Below, in pieces: positions 25,449 to 32,506 of a DNA stretch of 38,508 nucleotides; positions within the stretch are counted from its first letter, which is position 1; every line of letters begins with the position of its first letter. Both the position numbers and the translations under genes were made by a program. Below the pieces are notes generated by a model. That model saw only the letters and a list, made by a program, of their open reading frames with translations, ran no database searches and was not told where the DNA came from. The stretch comes from Ruminococcus sp. (GTDB lineage: Bacteria; Bacillota; Clostridia; Oscillospirales; Ruminococcaceae), in NCBI GenBank assembly GCA_020861185.1, contig JAJBSV010000006.1, positions 1 to 38,508 of the forward strand. The letters run 5' to 3'.

Positions 25449-25612
25449 TTAATTTCTGCATTTTCTCGTTGCGCTTTCCATTCAGCAAATTCCCGTTGCC
25501 CTTCTTCGCTCTCAAAGAAAGCTACGATATCCGGATAGATGCACCGTGCGATTATTTCTATTTCCCTCTGCGGGATTCCGGAGTTGTTGATAAGTTTCTT
25601 GCACCGGCTCAA
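25427..25612 (-). CDS. Small element-borne protein, best-preserved copy
   Basis: A 61-residue protein from a TTG start: MSRCKKLINNSGIPQREIEI, then ARCIYPDIVAFFES and an acidic/basic helical tail. It has no stop, unlike the copy at 10645-10836. However, the AAAGGA ribosome site seen there has been lost, so it may not be translated. It is a compact, probably helical protein with no recognised motif, found beside the oriT-like block in both tRNA-Leu remnants. I do not know its function. Confidence 0.55.
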   Translation of the reverse strand: MSRCKKLINNSGIPQREIEIIARCIYPDIVAFFESEEGQREFAEWKAQRENAEIKTGKAAS

Positions 25613-25783
25613 TAAATTCTGATTATATTTCGGAACTGTTTTTGTTCCCTCACTAACACAGATAGTGACATCCTATCGACAAGCTGTTTTTGCTTTTTTC
25701 TCTCAACAAGTTTTTGAAGAAGCAAAAGCAAGATACGCCCGGTCTGACAGTAACTCAATTCTGAGAACTGCCGTCCCTACAAT

Positions 25784-25875
25784 CTTGATGGGAATTGCGG
25801 CTTCCCATACCCTCGACTCTCGCAAAACTGATAGTTTTGTATTTGGTTCCTATTGAAAATAGTCACAGCGGCGAA
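25784..25875. repeat. oriT-like inverted-repeat block, copy 3
   Basis: Same orientation as copy 1, starting CTTGATGGGAA and ending CACAGCGGCG, with the same hairpins but several mismatches. The spacer 25640-25660 holds the shared CCCTCACTAACACAGA motif. No mob gene follows. Confidence 0.5.
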
Positions 25876-25890
25876 GCCGGGTGCAGTGGC

Positions 25891-25917
25891 AAAAAAAGAA
25901 CGACCGCAAAGTCGCTC
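25891..25917 (-). terminator. Terminator of the HIT gene remnant
   Basis: Minus strand GAGCGAC (25911-25917) pairs with GTCGTTC (25898-25904), followed by seven T residues. Confidence 0.7.
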
Positions 25918-25958
25918 TCAGATATTAATGTGTTTAATTCAGTTCGATAAGCCGGAAT

Positions 25959-26288
25959 TTATATGCCAATAAAGTTCAACTCTCGCAGAAGTGCTGCCTT
26001 TAATTCTTCTAATTCCCCTGTTGCTGATTTATTGTCATCAGCATACATTTTCTCACTCGGATACCACCAGACAGGACCGCGACCATCGTTGCCGTAATTT
26101 TCTATATCTCCTGCTACGCGTGGAAACAGATGCCAGTGCAAATGCGTATCTCCATTACCCAAACATTCATAGTTTATTTTCTCGGCATGGAAAGCGTTTT
26201 TTACAGCTTCTGCAACCAAAATCATTTCCTGCATGAACTTCGCCGAAAACTCTTTATCGAGGTAAAACAGTTCTTGACGATTCGCATG
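25959..26288 (-). pseudogene. 5'-truncated HIT-family hydrolase
   Basis: The frame keeps the histidine-triad motif THLHWHLFPR and an intact C-terminus (VWWYPSEKMYADDN... to LNFIGI). HIT proteins hydrolyse or transfer nucleotides. The N-terminal 40 or so residues are missing. In-frame similarity to the family starts at RQELFYLDKEFSAKFMQEM (about 26283 downward) and stops abruptly against unrelated sequence. An in-frame ATG at 26288 gives about 109 residues, short for the family. The break fits insertion of a mobile element into the 5' part of the gene. Confidence 0.75.
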
Positions 26289-26375
26289 GATGCAAAGCAG
26301 AACACTTACAATTACCTGTACGATTACACGCAGGAATTGAAAACTGTATGCTCGAGGCTAAATACCGCCAAGTAA
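26283..26375 (+). other. Coding remnant at the element junction
   Basis: From the HIT junction the plus strand reads DAKQNTYNYLYDYTQELK, then TVCSRLNTAK and a stop at 26373-26375. It looks like the C-terminal end of a real protein carried by the inserted element, but I cannot name the family. No upstream part remains. Confidence 0.4.
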
Positions 26376-26397
26376 CTACCAAAGTCTACCAACTATC

Positions 26398-26422
26398 AGC
26401 TGACAGGACAGGTGTGTGCACA
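26398..26422 (+). repeat. Exact 25-bp repeat, inverted partner of 9242-9266
   Basis: Identical over 25 bases to the reverse complement of 9242-9266, and followed in the same relative order by GCAAAA-rich sequence and the AGAATCGATTGC hairpin. It marks the outer end of the second tRNA-Leu remnant. Confidence 0.7.
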
Positions 26423-26474
26423 AAGCTAAAGAAAGTAAATGCCCAATAGGTGTTGTGCAAAAGTAAAAACAAAG

Positions 26475-26517
26475 AAAGAATCGATTGCTTTCGATTTGAA
26501 GGCAGTCGGTTCTTTTT
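26475..26517. terminator. Hairpin at the outer end of the second remnant
   Basis: AAAGAATCGATTGC (26475-26488) pairs with GCAGTCGGTTCTTT (26502-26515), followed by T residues; counterpart of 9156-9196. Confidence 0.65.
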
Positions 26518-26587
26518 GTACTACATACTCTTTTGATGCTTATTGTTTTACTAAAATGCCCGCAACTGATTTACCTATTCAATCACA

Positions 26588-27154
26588 CTAAATCACAGTA
26601 CCCTTCCCCTCAATATATCCCCTGACGCCGCCGGACACCAGATTCTGCATCAGGTCGCTGATTTCCTCCGGGCTGATGTCCTTATTGTTTTCATGCCAAC
26701 GCTCCAATAGTCCAAACATGGCGGAGTTGACAAATGCGACGAGATAGTCGAAGTTCTCTGAGTCCGGGCGGACGGGGATGTACTGCGAAGCGAGAGGAAT
26801 CAGCTCGGTTCTGACCCTCGACAGGAAGCTTGAGTCGCCGTTAGGACCCAAGAGGATATAGATTTCTTCGTTCATAGCGGAAAAGACCATCCGGAAAAAT
26901 TCCATCGGCGGTTTCTCATCCGATATGGATTTCTGAGCCACTTCCTTGACCTCACCGATAAGCTTGTCCTCGACATAGGACAATAAATCGTCGGTGTCCA
27001 AAAAGTACTCATAGAAGGTACTGCGGTTGTAGCCGGCACGCCGCGTCAGCTCGCTCACCGCAATCTTTGAAACCGGCTTTTCCTTTGCCAGAGCCCAAAA
27101 GGAGTCAACAAACTTTTGCCTTGTTCTATCTGTGATTTCCGATTGTTTTTTCAT
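26588..27154 (-). CDS. TetR-family transcriptional repressor
   Basis: A 188-residue regulator. The N-terminal helix-turn-helix (about 10-58, including ISELTRRAGYNRSTFYEYF-type sequence with SKIAVSELTRRAGYNRSTFY) is typical of TetR. The C-terminal ligand domain (about 70-180) is not assignable. It is divergent from the YcgN-like/nitroreductase genes. The 23-bp palindrome 27237-27259 lies exactly between its own -35 and -10 boxes, so it should repress itself. A nearly identical palindrome stands at the ABC operon promoter (31550-31572), making that operon a probable second target. Confidence 0.9.
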   Translation of the reverse strand: MKKQSEITDRTRQKFVDSFWALAKEKPVSKIAVSELTRRAGYNRSTFYEYFLDTDDLLSYVEDKLIGEVKEVAQKSISDEKPPMEFFRMVFSAMNEEIYILLGPNGDSSFLSRVRTELIPLASQYIPVRPDSENFDYLVAFVNSAMFGLLERWHENNKDISPEEISDLMQNLVSGGVRGYIEGKGTVI

Positions 27155-27203
27155 CTAAAATCGCCTCTTCTTAATTATCCGACAGTTCCGGAAAAATTGG
27201 GGG

Positions 27204-27265
27204 TTGATAATACCTCCAAGCTGAGTATAATATATATTATACAACAGATTGTTGGATAATGTCAA
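27204..27265. promoter_or_regulatory. Divergent promoters and TetR operator O1
   Basis: Plus strand: TTGATA (27204-27209), 16 nt, TATAAT (27226-27231). Minus strand (tetR): TTGACA (27260-27265), 18 nt, TATAAT (27236-27241). The operator arms TTATACAACA (27237-27246) and TGTTGGATAA (27250-27259), 9 of 10 complementary, sit inside the tetR promoter and just downstream of the plus-strand -10. Confidence 0.8.
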
Positions 27266-27307
27266 GACAAATCTTCCCGTAATTTTGTCGGAGAGGAGAG
27301 CGGATGT

Positions 27308-27643
27308 ATGAGTGACTCGGCTGGCGGGTATGCCATAAGCATATTCAAAGAATGGCTCAAGTGGCGAAAGGACTGGGATTCCCTGTGCACCCGTTGCGGA
27401 AAATGCTGTTACACCCGCTCAATCGGCTCCGACGGCAAGGTAAGGATTCATTATGACAACCCCTGCGAATATCTTGACACCCAGACGAATCTGTGCCGTG
27501 TGTATGAGGAACGATTCAAGAAGTGCAACCACTGCGGAAAACTGACTTTGTACACGGCGCTGTTTAATACCACACTGCCGGAGGATTGTCCATATGTGAC
27601 AACCTTCCGGGTGTGGATACACAAGCAGGATGAAGAAACCTGA
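27308..27643 (+). CDS. YkgJ/YcgN-type cysteine-cluster protein
   Basis: A 111-residue protein with the pattern CTRCGKCC (27-34), then PCEYLDTQTNLCRVYEERF and LPEDCPYV. This is the order seen in UPF0260/YkgJ proteins, where conserved Cys residues are thought to bind zinc or an iron-sulfur cluster. The function of the family is not settled. GAGAGGAG precedes the ATG; an ATG 4 nt upstream is closed at once by a stop. It is the first gene from the TetR-controlled promoter, directly ahead of two nitroreductases, which fits a redox role. Confidence 0.75.
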   Translation: MSDSAGGYAISIFKEWLKWRKDWDSLCTRCGKCCYTRSIGSDGKVRIHYDNPCEYLDTQTNLCRVYEERFKKCNHCGKLTLYTALFNTTLPEDCPYVTTFRVWIHKQDEET

Positions 27644-27668
27644 TATATATTTTTAAGGAGGAATTTTT

Positions 27669-28199
27669 ATGCAAACATCGGAAGCTATCGCAAAAAGAAA
27701 GTCAACAAGGGACTTTGACCCTACAAAGGCTGTTCCTGACGAGGTTATCGACGAAATCGTCAAGGCAGGTTGTCAGGCTCCGGTCGGCGGAGGCAAGAGA
27801 GACTCTCTTCACCTGACAGTATGCAAGAGCCGTGAGATTCTCGAAGAAATCAATCAGTCCACCGCCGCGGCTATGAAAATGCCGGCGAGAGACTTCTTCT
27901 ATGGAGCACCGGTCGTTGTCTTCGTTTCCGCTTCAGAGGAGCAGATGGCACCGGGAATTGAATATGCCAACTCCGCTTGCGTCATCGAGAACATGTTGAT
28001 CGCCGCAACCGACGCGGGACTTGGAAATATCTATCTCTGGGGACCTGTTCAGGGTCTTGCAAGAAACAAGGACATGTGTGCAAAGATGGGCATTCCGGAA
28101 TGCTTCAGACCTGTTTCCGCCGCCGCAATCGGCTATAGCCTGAGCGGTGAAGCAGAGCCGAGAGACCTGACCGTCTCACTCAGCACCAACTACATCTGA
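27669..28199 (+). CDS. Nitroreductase-family FMN oxidoreductase 1
   Basis: A 176-residue protein of the nitroreductase fold: EAIAKRKSTRDFDPTKAVPD at the start (the FMN phosphate-binding Arg-Ser/Thr-Arg segment), ANSACVIENMLIAATDAGLG (dimer/FMN helix) and PVSAAAIGYS near the C-terminus. Known members reduce nitro groups, quinones or flavins with NAD(P)H. AAGGAGG lies 7 nt before the ATG; the gap to the cysteine-cluster gene is 25 bp, so they share one transcript. The substrate cannot be assigned. Confidence 0.88.
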   Translation: MQTSEAIAKRKSTRDFDPTKAVPDEVIDEIVKAGCQAPVGGGKRDSLHLTVCKSREILEEINQSTAAAMKMPARDFFYGAPVVVFVSASEEQMAPGIEYANSACVIENMLIAATDAGLGNIYLWGPVQGLARNKDMCAKMGIPECFRPVSAAAIGYSLSGEAEPRDLTVSLSTNYI

Positions 28200-28238
28200 T
28201 CTGAACTATTAAAAATACAAAAACAAGGAGGCACTACT

Positions 28239-28931
28239 ATGGCAACTTATGAAGTCACACAGGAGGCAATGAAGAAGGCGATGAGCGAGCGGCACACCGT
28301 CCGCAAGTATAAGGCTGATAAGCTCCCCTCGGATATCGTCGAAAAGCTCAACGAAAGAATCGAGGAGAACAACAAAAAATACGCCCTGAATATCCAGCTT
28401 GTCCTGAACAACAAGGAGGCAATGCCGGGAATTCTCAGCGCCACAATGTCGAAGAACGTCCTGAACTATGTGATTTTAGCCGGTCCCGACAAGGCATCGA
28501 CCGACGAGGTGCTCGGATATGCCAGTGCCGACCTTATGCTGTATGCCCAGACACTTGGTCTGAACACCTGGTGGATAGGCGGAATGTACAGCAAGAAGAA
28601 CGCAAGAAAGAATTCCGACGCTCCGGAAAATGCGAAAATTATTGGAGTTGTAGCCGTCGGCTACGGAATGGAGCAGGGCGTTCCGCACAAGTCAAAGCCC
28701 ACAAGCGAAGTTTCCTCCTATGAAGGCGAAGCCCCCGACTGGTTCAAGGCGGGAGTTGAAGCTTCACTTCTGGCTCCGACGGGCATGAACCGTCAGGAGT
28801 TCACAATCAAAGGCACCGGCAATGAAGTTTCGATGACCGTTCCCGAGGGCTCGTTTTCAAAAGCAGACCTCGGAATCAGCAAGTATTTCTTCGAGCTCGG
28901 TGCGGGAAAGGAAAACTTCACCTGGAAGTAA
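28239..28931 (+). CDS. Nitroreductase-like protein 2
   Basis: A 230-residue protein, longer than its neighbour, resembling the putative nitroreductase group in which two half-domains are joined. Visible are MSERHTVRKYKADKLPSD at the N-terminus, ASADLMLYAQTLGLNTWWIGGMY in the middle, IIGVVAVGYG, and a second half with ASLLAPTGMNRQEFTI and SKADLGISKYFFELGAG. CAAGGAGG precedes the ATG; it is 39 bp after nitroreductase 1. It probably binds FMN. A weak hairpin follows (28974-29012) before the sirtuin genes. Confidence 0.82.
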   Translation: MATYEVTQEAMKKAMSERHTVRKYKADKLPSDIVEKLNERIEENNKKYALNIQLVLNNKEAMPGILSATMSKNVLNYVILAGPDKASTDEVLGYASADLMLYAQTLGLNTWWIGGMYSKKNARKNSDAPENAKIIGVVAVGYGMEQGVPHKSKPTSEVSSYEGEAPDWFKAGVEASLLAPTGMNRQEFTIKGTGNEVSMTVPEGSFSKADLGISKYFFELGAGKENFTWK

Positions 28932-28973
28932 TATTGACAGCAAGTACCTCCACAAAGTCACATATAGATAAAG

Positions 28974-29012
28974 CACCACCCACCGAAGAAGCAACGATTT
29001 GGTGGGTCGGTG
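28974..29012 (+). terminator. Weak hairpin between nitroreductase 2 and the sirtuin operon
   Basis: CACC-A-CCCACC (28974-28984) can pair with GGTGGG-TC-GGTG (29001-29012), but the following TTTATAACT is a poor T run. It may reduce rather than stop transcription. No convincing promoter is seen between it and the first sirtuin. Confidence 0.45.
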
Positions 29013-29049
29013 TTTATAACTGCATTTATAAAAATACGGAGATGAATTT

Positions 29050-29799
29050 ATGAGATACGAATCAAGTCAGCTAAGAGAATATATGGAACAAAGCGGCAAA
29101 ACAGTCGCGGTAACGGGTGCCGGCATTTCTTATTTATATGGAATGAGACGCCTGAAGCAGAGCGTTGGGCTCATGAATTCAAGGCAGGTGCTCTCCCCTT
29201 CGTTCGTAAGAAGCAACCCGGATGATTTCTATAAAATAGTCAAGACATCTTTCCTGGATGCCACATTCGAGAAGGGTCCGAGCGAGGTTCACAAACAGCT
29301 TGCGATCCTCGAAAAGCACGGCTTGCTTTATGGAATAGTCACCCAGAACATGGACTGTCTTCACACAGTAGCCGGCTCGAAGAACGTCGTCGAGTTTCAG
29401 GGAAGCTTCGGGGACAACATCTGCGTGGACTGCGGCACAAGATACCTTAATTATAAAATCTGGAATCACGGGCACACGCCCACCTGCGAAAAGTGCGGCT
29501 CGCCGCTGATGCCGACAACCTTCTGCCGGGAAAACAAGATATCCGAGCAGGTTTCCAAGGAAAGCATGAAGAAAGCGCAGGAGATGATTTCCGAGGCGGA
29601 TCTGGTCATTATCATCGGCACCACGGGATTCAGGAGCGACGAGTATCTCAAGAAGATGAGAAAAGATACAAAGCTCGTCCAGATAAATCCTTCGGAAACT
29701 CCGCTTGACAGCGTTGCCGACTGGAATATCCACGCTGATGCCGCAGAGGTTCTTAAAGAAGTAATGAACGGATGGGAGAAGTGCGAAGATGTTCTCTAA
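29050..29799 (+). CDS. Sirtuin 1, catalytic His replaced by Gln (class M-like)
   Basis: A 249-residue Sir2-family protein. NAD-binding GAGIS (23-27), TQNMDCLH with Asn100 and Asp102, zinc Cys125, Cys128, Cys146 and Cys149, GTTG (190-193) and QINPSE are all present. The general-base His of deacylase sirtuins (normally in LHG) is Gln117 (EFQGS). From memory, the same substitution is known in class M sirtuins, which ADP-ribosylate proteins instead of deacylating them. The GIPxFR segment after GAGIS is also replaced (YLYGMRRLK). It overlaps the next gene by 11 bp. Probable role: mono-ADP-ribosyltransferase; target unknown. Confidence 0.85.
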   Translation: MRYESSQLREYMEQSGKTVAVTGAGISYLYGMRRLKQSVGLMNSRQVLSPSFVRSNPDDFYKIVKTSFLDATFEKGPSEVHKQLAILEKHGLLYGIVTQNMDCLHTVAGSKNVVEFQGSFGDNICVDCGTRYLNYKIWNHGHTPTCEKCGSPLMPTTFCRENKISEQVSKESMKKAQEMISEADLVIIIGTTGFRSDEYLKKMRKDTKLVQINPSETPLDSVADWNIHADAAEVLKEVMNGWEKCEDVL

Positions 29800-30499
29800 A
29801 TCGAGCTTCGACGACAAGATACAGAAATTTGCGGAATATGTTGATAACTGCAGCGGTATAGTCGCAATAACGGGTGCGGGAATCTCGATTTCCGGCGGAG
29901 GAGTGACCTACAGTCAGCTCTCCCGCAATCTTCGCCCCGGAGGTTTTGAAAGCGAATCGTTTCTTAAGTCCTATGTCAAAACCATGCACCACTACAAGCC
30001 AAGCCTGAGTCATTATGCCTTGGCGGATCTTGAACGTGAAGGCAAGCTCATAGGGGTCATCACGACGAACGAGGACTGCATGCACACCATAGCAGGCTCA
30101 CAGAACGTTGCCGAGATTCAGGGAAGCTTCCAGATTAATCGCTGCAAGGATTGCGGCAAGCACTTTGACGGCTATGAGATATGGAACAAGGATGAACTCC
30201 CCAAGTGCGATTCCTGCGGCGGGACGATTCTCCCGTGGGAGCTCTACAGCCACATCGGACTGTGGGACGAGGGCGTCAAGGACGCGCAGAACTGGATTTC
30301 AAAAGCCGACCTGATAATAGTAATCGGCACCAACGGCTACTATGGCGGCGTCTATTGGAACCACAGACGGAGCGATGCCACCATAGTCCAGATTAACCCG
30401 GGTCACACAGCCTTCGACAGGGTTGCTGACCTGAACATCCGCGAAGAATGCGACGACGTATTCAGAGAGCTTAAGGAAAGGCGGAGTAAAAATGCCTGA
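29789..30499 (+). CDS. Sirtuin 2, catalytic His replaced by Gln, divergent active site
   Basis: A 236-residue Sir2-family protein. GAGIS (29-33) and zinc Cys119, Cys122, Cys140 and Cys143 are kept. The catalytic loop reads TTNEDCMH (Gln of TQN changed, Asn94 and Asp96 kept), and the catalytic His is Gln111 (EIQGS). After the conserved VIGTNG the NAD-contact segment is unusual (YYGGVYWNHRR), and INPGHTAFD replaces the normal IN-x-E loop. It is a clear paralogue of sirtuin 1 but more altered, so it may differ in target or act as a partner subunit. It starts inside sirtuin 1, and its own stop overlaps the hydrolase gene start by 8 bp. Confidence 0.83.
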   Translation: MFSKSSFDDKIQKFAEYVDNCSGIVAITGAGISISGGGVTYSQLSRNLRPGGFESESFLKSYVKTMHHYKPSLSHYALADLEREGKLIGVITTNEDCMHTIAGSQNVAEIQGSFQINRCKDCGKHFDGYEIWNKDELPKCDSCGGTILPWELYSHIGLWDEGVKDAQNWISKADLIIVIGTNGYYGGVYWNHRRSDATIVQINPGHTAFDRVADLNIREECDDVFRELKERRSKNA

Positions 30500-31472
30500 T
30501 GAAGAAAAGATGAAAGAGCTCGCCGAGAAGATGCGCGAAGCGGAAAACAAGGGTCTGACAGAGGAACAAATCAAGGCTCGTGATGCCGAAAGAGAAAAGC
30601 GCAGGCTTGATAATATAAGGATTCTTGAGGATACCCTCGGCATTCTCGAAAAGGGCTCTTATGAAAAGGACGGCAAGGAGATAAGTCTAAGATTCTCTGC
30701 CGCTGAGATGGAAGAAGCAAAAGTCTATCTTTCCGAAGATATCGAAGCTACTGAAAAGTCGGCACCGGTCACAGAAACTCACGAAGAACGCGATATAAGT
30801 CGGATTTTCGGCTGTGAAAATGAAGATGCTCTTGTTCTTGCAAAGAAAAGATATCTTGAGATGAAGGAAGCAGGGGATTTCTCGCCAAAGGTATTGGTTT
30901 TGAATCTCGCTTCGGCTACGGAGCCCGGTGGACGCACCCGTAAGGGCGCAAGCGCGCAGGAGGAAGACCTCTGCCGGCGTTCGTCGCTCCTTCTTTCCCT
31001 CGAAAGCGAGAACGCAAAGAAGTATTACGACTATAACAACGCCCGCAAGACCCACATGGGCTCAGACGGGATTGTTATGTCGGAAAATGTCGAGGTTATA
31101 AAAAATCACTCTTCCGAAACGCTCACAGAGCCGTTCCCGATATCGGTTATGACCTGTGCCGCACCGATGATTCGCATGGGACTCGAGGGGATGACGCAGG
31201 AAGAGTATGAAAGCATGCTCGAAACCCGTATTCGGGGAATGCTGACGGTTGCCGCAACGGAAAAATATCGCCATTTAATCTTAGGCGCATTCGGTTGCGG
31301 AATATACGGAAACGACGCAAGCCTTGTGTCAAGGCTGTTTTATGAGGCGATTATGAGCTTCTCCTATGCCGGAAAGACGGCGGAAGCACTGTTTGACTCG
31401 ATAGACTTTGCCGTCCTCTGCAAGCCTGAAAAGGATTATAATTACAAAGAATTTTGCAAGTATTTTTCGTAA
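30492..31472 (+). CDS. TIGR02452-type PARG-like macrodomain hydrolase
   Basis: A 326-residue protein. The N-terminal third (1-100) is charged and helical; the catalytic domain carries VLVLNLASATEPGGRTRKG, then the PARG signature GASAQEEDLCRRSSL with Glu157 and Glu158. TCAAPMIR follows at 221-228 and GAFGCGIYGND at 265-275. These match the microbial poly(ADP-ribose) glycohydrolase family (TIGR02452/DUF2263), which removes ADP-ribose from proteins. The usual GGG before the signature is GGR here. The overlap with sirtuin 2 implies one translational unit, so it is the likely eraser of marks made by the two sirtuins. Confidence 0.88.
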   Translation: MPDEEKMKELAEKMREAENKGLTEEQIKARDAEREKRRLDNIRILEDTLGILEKGSYEKDGKEISLRFSAAEMEEAKVYLSEDIEATEKSAPVTETHEERDISRIFGCENEDALVLAKKRYLEMKEAGDFSPKVLVLNLASATEPGGRTRKGASAQEEDLCRRSSLLLSLESENAKKYYDYNNARKTHMGSDGIVMSENVEVIKNHSSETLTEPFPISVMTCAAPMIRMGLEGMTQEEYESMLETRIRGMLTVAATEKYRHLILGAFGCGIYGNDASLVSRLFYEAIMSFSYAGKTAEALFDSIDFAVLCKPEKDYNYKEFCKYFS

Positions 31473-31516
31473 TTGAACCGTCCGCAAACTATCCGACACT
31501 TTGGAAATTGTTGGGG

Positions 31517-31572
31517 TTGACACCCGATTTCGACTGAGTATAATATCAATCATACAACAGGTTGTTGGATAA
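31517..31572 (+). promoter_or_regulatory. Promoter and TetR operator O2 for the ABC efflux operon
   Basis: TTGACA (31517-31522), 16 nt, TATAAT (31539-31544). Directly downstream are the arms TCATACAACA (31550-31559) and TGTTGGATAA (31563-31572). Spacing and arms match O1 at 27204-27259, and the 30 bp upstream of both -35 boxes is also similar (ATCCGACA...GGAAA...TTGGGG). Confidence 0.8.
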
Positions 31573-31591
31573 TAACAAGGAGGAAATTTGG

Positions 31592-32506
31592 ATGCCGGTT
31601 ATTTCTGTAGACCATCTGACAAAAGACTACGGTCACGGTCGTGGCGTGTTTGATGTGTCTATTCAAGTGAACAAAGGCGAATGCTACGGCTTTCTCGGAC
31701 CGAACGGTGCCGGGAAAACCACTACAATACGACATCTGATGGGCTTTTCGAAGCCCGAAAAAGGCAAAACCTCTATTTCAGGTATGGACAGTTGGGAGCA
31801 CTCGGCGGAGCTCAAGAACACCGTCGGCTATCTCCCCGGAGAGGTCACCCTCCCGCAGGGACTTTCCGGAACAGGCTTTCTTAAGATGATGGAGGGAATG
31901 CGGAACACCAAAAACGATGATTACTTAAAGATGCTTCTTGACAAGTTCGACCTCGACCCGAACATTAGCATCAAGCGGATGAGCCTCGGCGTCAAGAGAA
32001 AGCTTGCGGTTGTCACGGCTTTCATGCACGACCCGGATATTCTGATATTGGACGAACCGACTTCCGGCTTGGACCCCGTCATGCAGGAGACTTTTATTGA
32101 CTTCGTAAAAGAGGAAAAGGCAAGAGGCAAGACCATCTTCCTCTCGTCCCACATCTTCCACGAGGTCGACGCTTCGTGCGACAGGATTGCAATAATCCGT
32201 GACGGCAGTATTGTTTCGGAATTCAAGTCGGATGAGCTCAAGGCGAGCCACGACAGAATCTATCGCGTCACATTCAAAGATGAAGCTTCCTATCTCAGAT
32301 TTATCGAGAAGCCGTTCAGGTTTACATCTAAAAACCACGGCAAGCTTCGTGCAAGAGTTCAGATTGAAGCAAATCGTGTTGGCGAGCTGACGCAATGCCT
32401 TGGTGATTACGAAATCGCCGATTTCGTTGAGATTCCGTTCACGCTTGAGGACTACTTCATGAGCTTCTATGACACAGGTCATCATTTCGAGGGGGTGAGC
32501 AGATGA
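31592..32506 (+). CDS. ABC transporter ATP-binding protein 1
   Basis: A 304-residue ATPase of the ABC-2 drug-export type. Walker A GPNGAGKTT (36-44), signature region MSLGVKRK (130-137) and Walker B ILILDEPTSGLD with catalytic Glu155 are intact; a C-terminal regulatory extension follows (about 215-304). ATG 31592 is chosen for AAGGAGG at 8 nt; the longer frame starts within the operator. Its last bases overlap the next gene as ATGA. Two ATPases with one permease suggests a heteromeric exporter, probably for a toxic compound sensed by the TetR regulator. Confidence 0.92.
   Translation: MPVISVDHLTKDYGHGRGVFDVSIQVNKGECYGFLGPNGAGKTTTIRHLMGFSKPEKGKTSISGMDSWEHSAELKNTVGYLPGEVTLPQGLSGTGFLKMMEGMRNTKNDDYLKMLLDKFDLDPNISIKRMSLGVKRKLAVVTAFMHDPDILILDEPTSGLDPVMQETFIDFVKEEKARGKTIFLSSHIFHEVDASCDRIAIIRDGSIVSEFKSDELKASHDRIYRVTFKDEASYLRFIEKPFRFTSKNHGKLRARVQIEANRVGELTQCLGDYEIADFVEIPFTLEDYFMSFYDTGHHFEGVSR

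Noticed and set aside
29050-31472. Sirtuin cluster as a known Sir2-based antiphage system
   Set aside because: There is no Argonaute, SLOG/TIR, HerA or other known defence partner, and the overlapping PARG-like eraser points to reversible modification, not NAD depletion.
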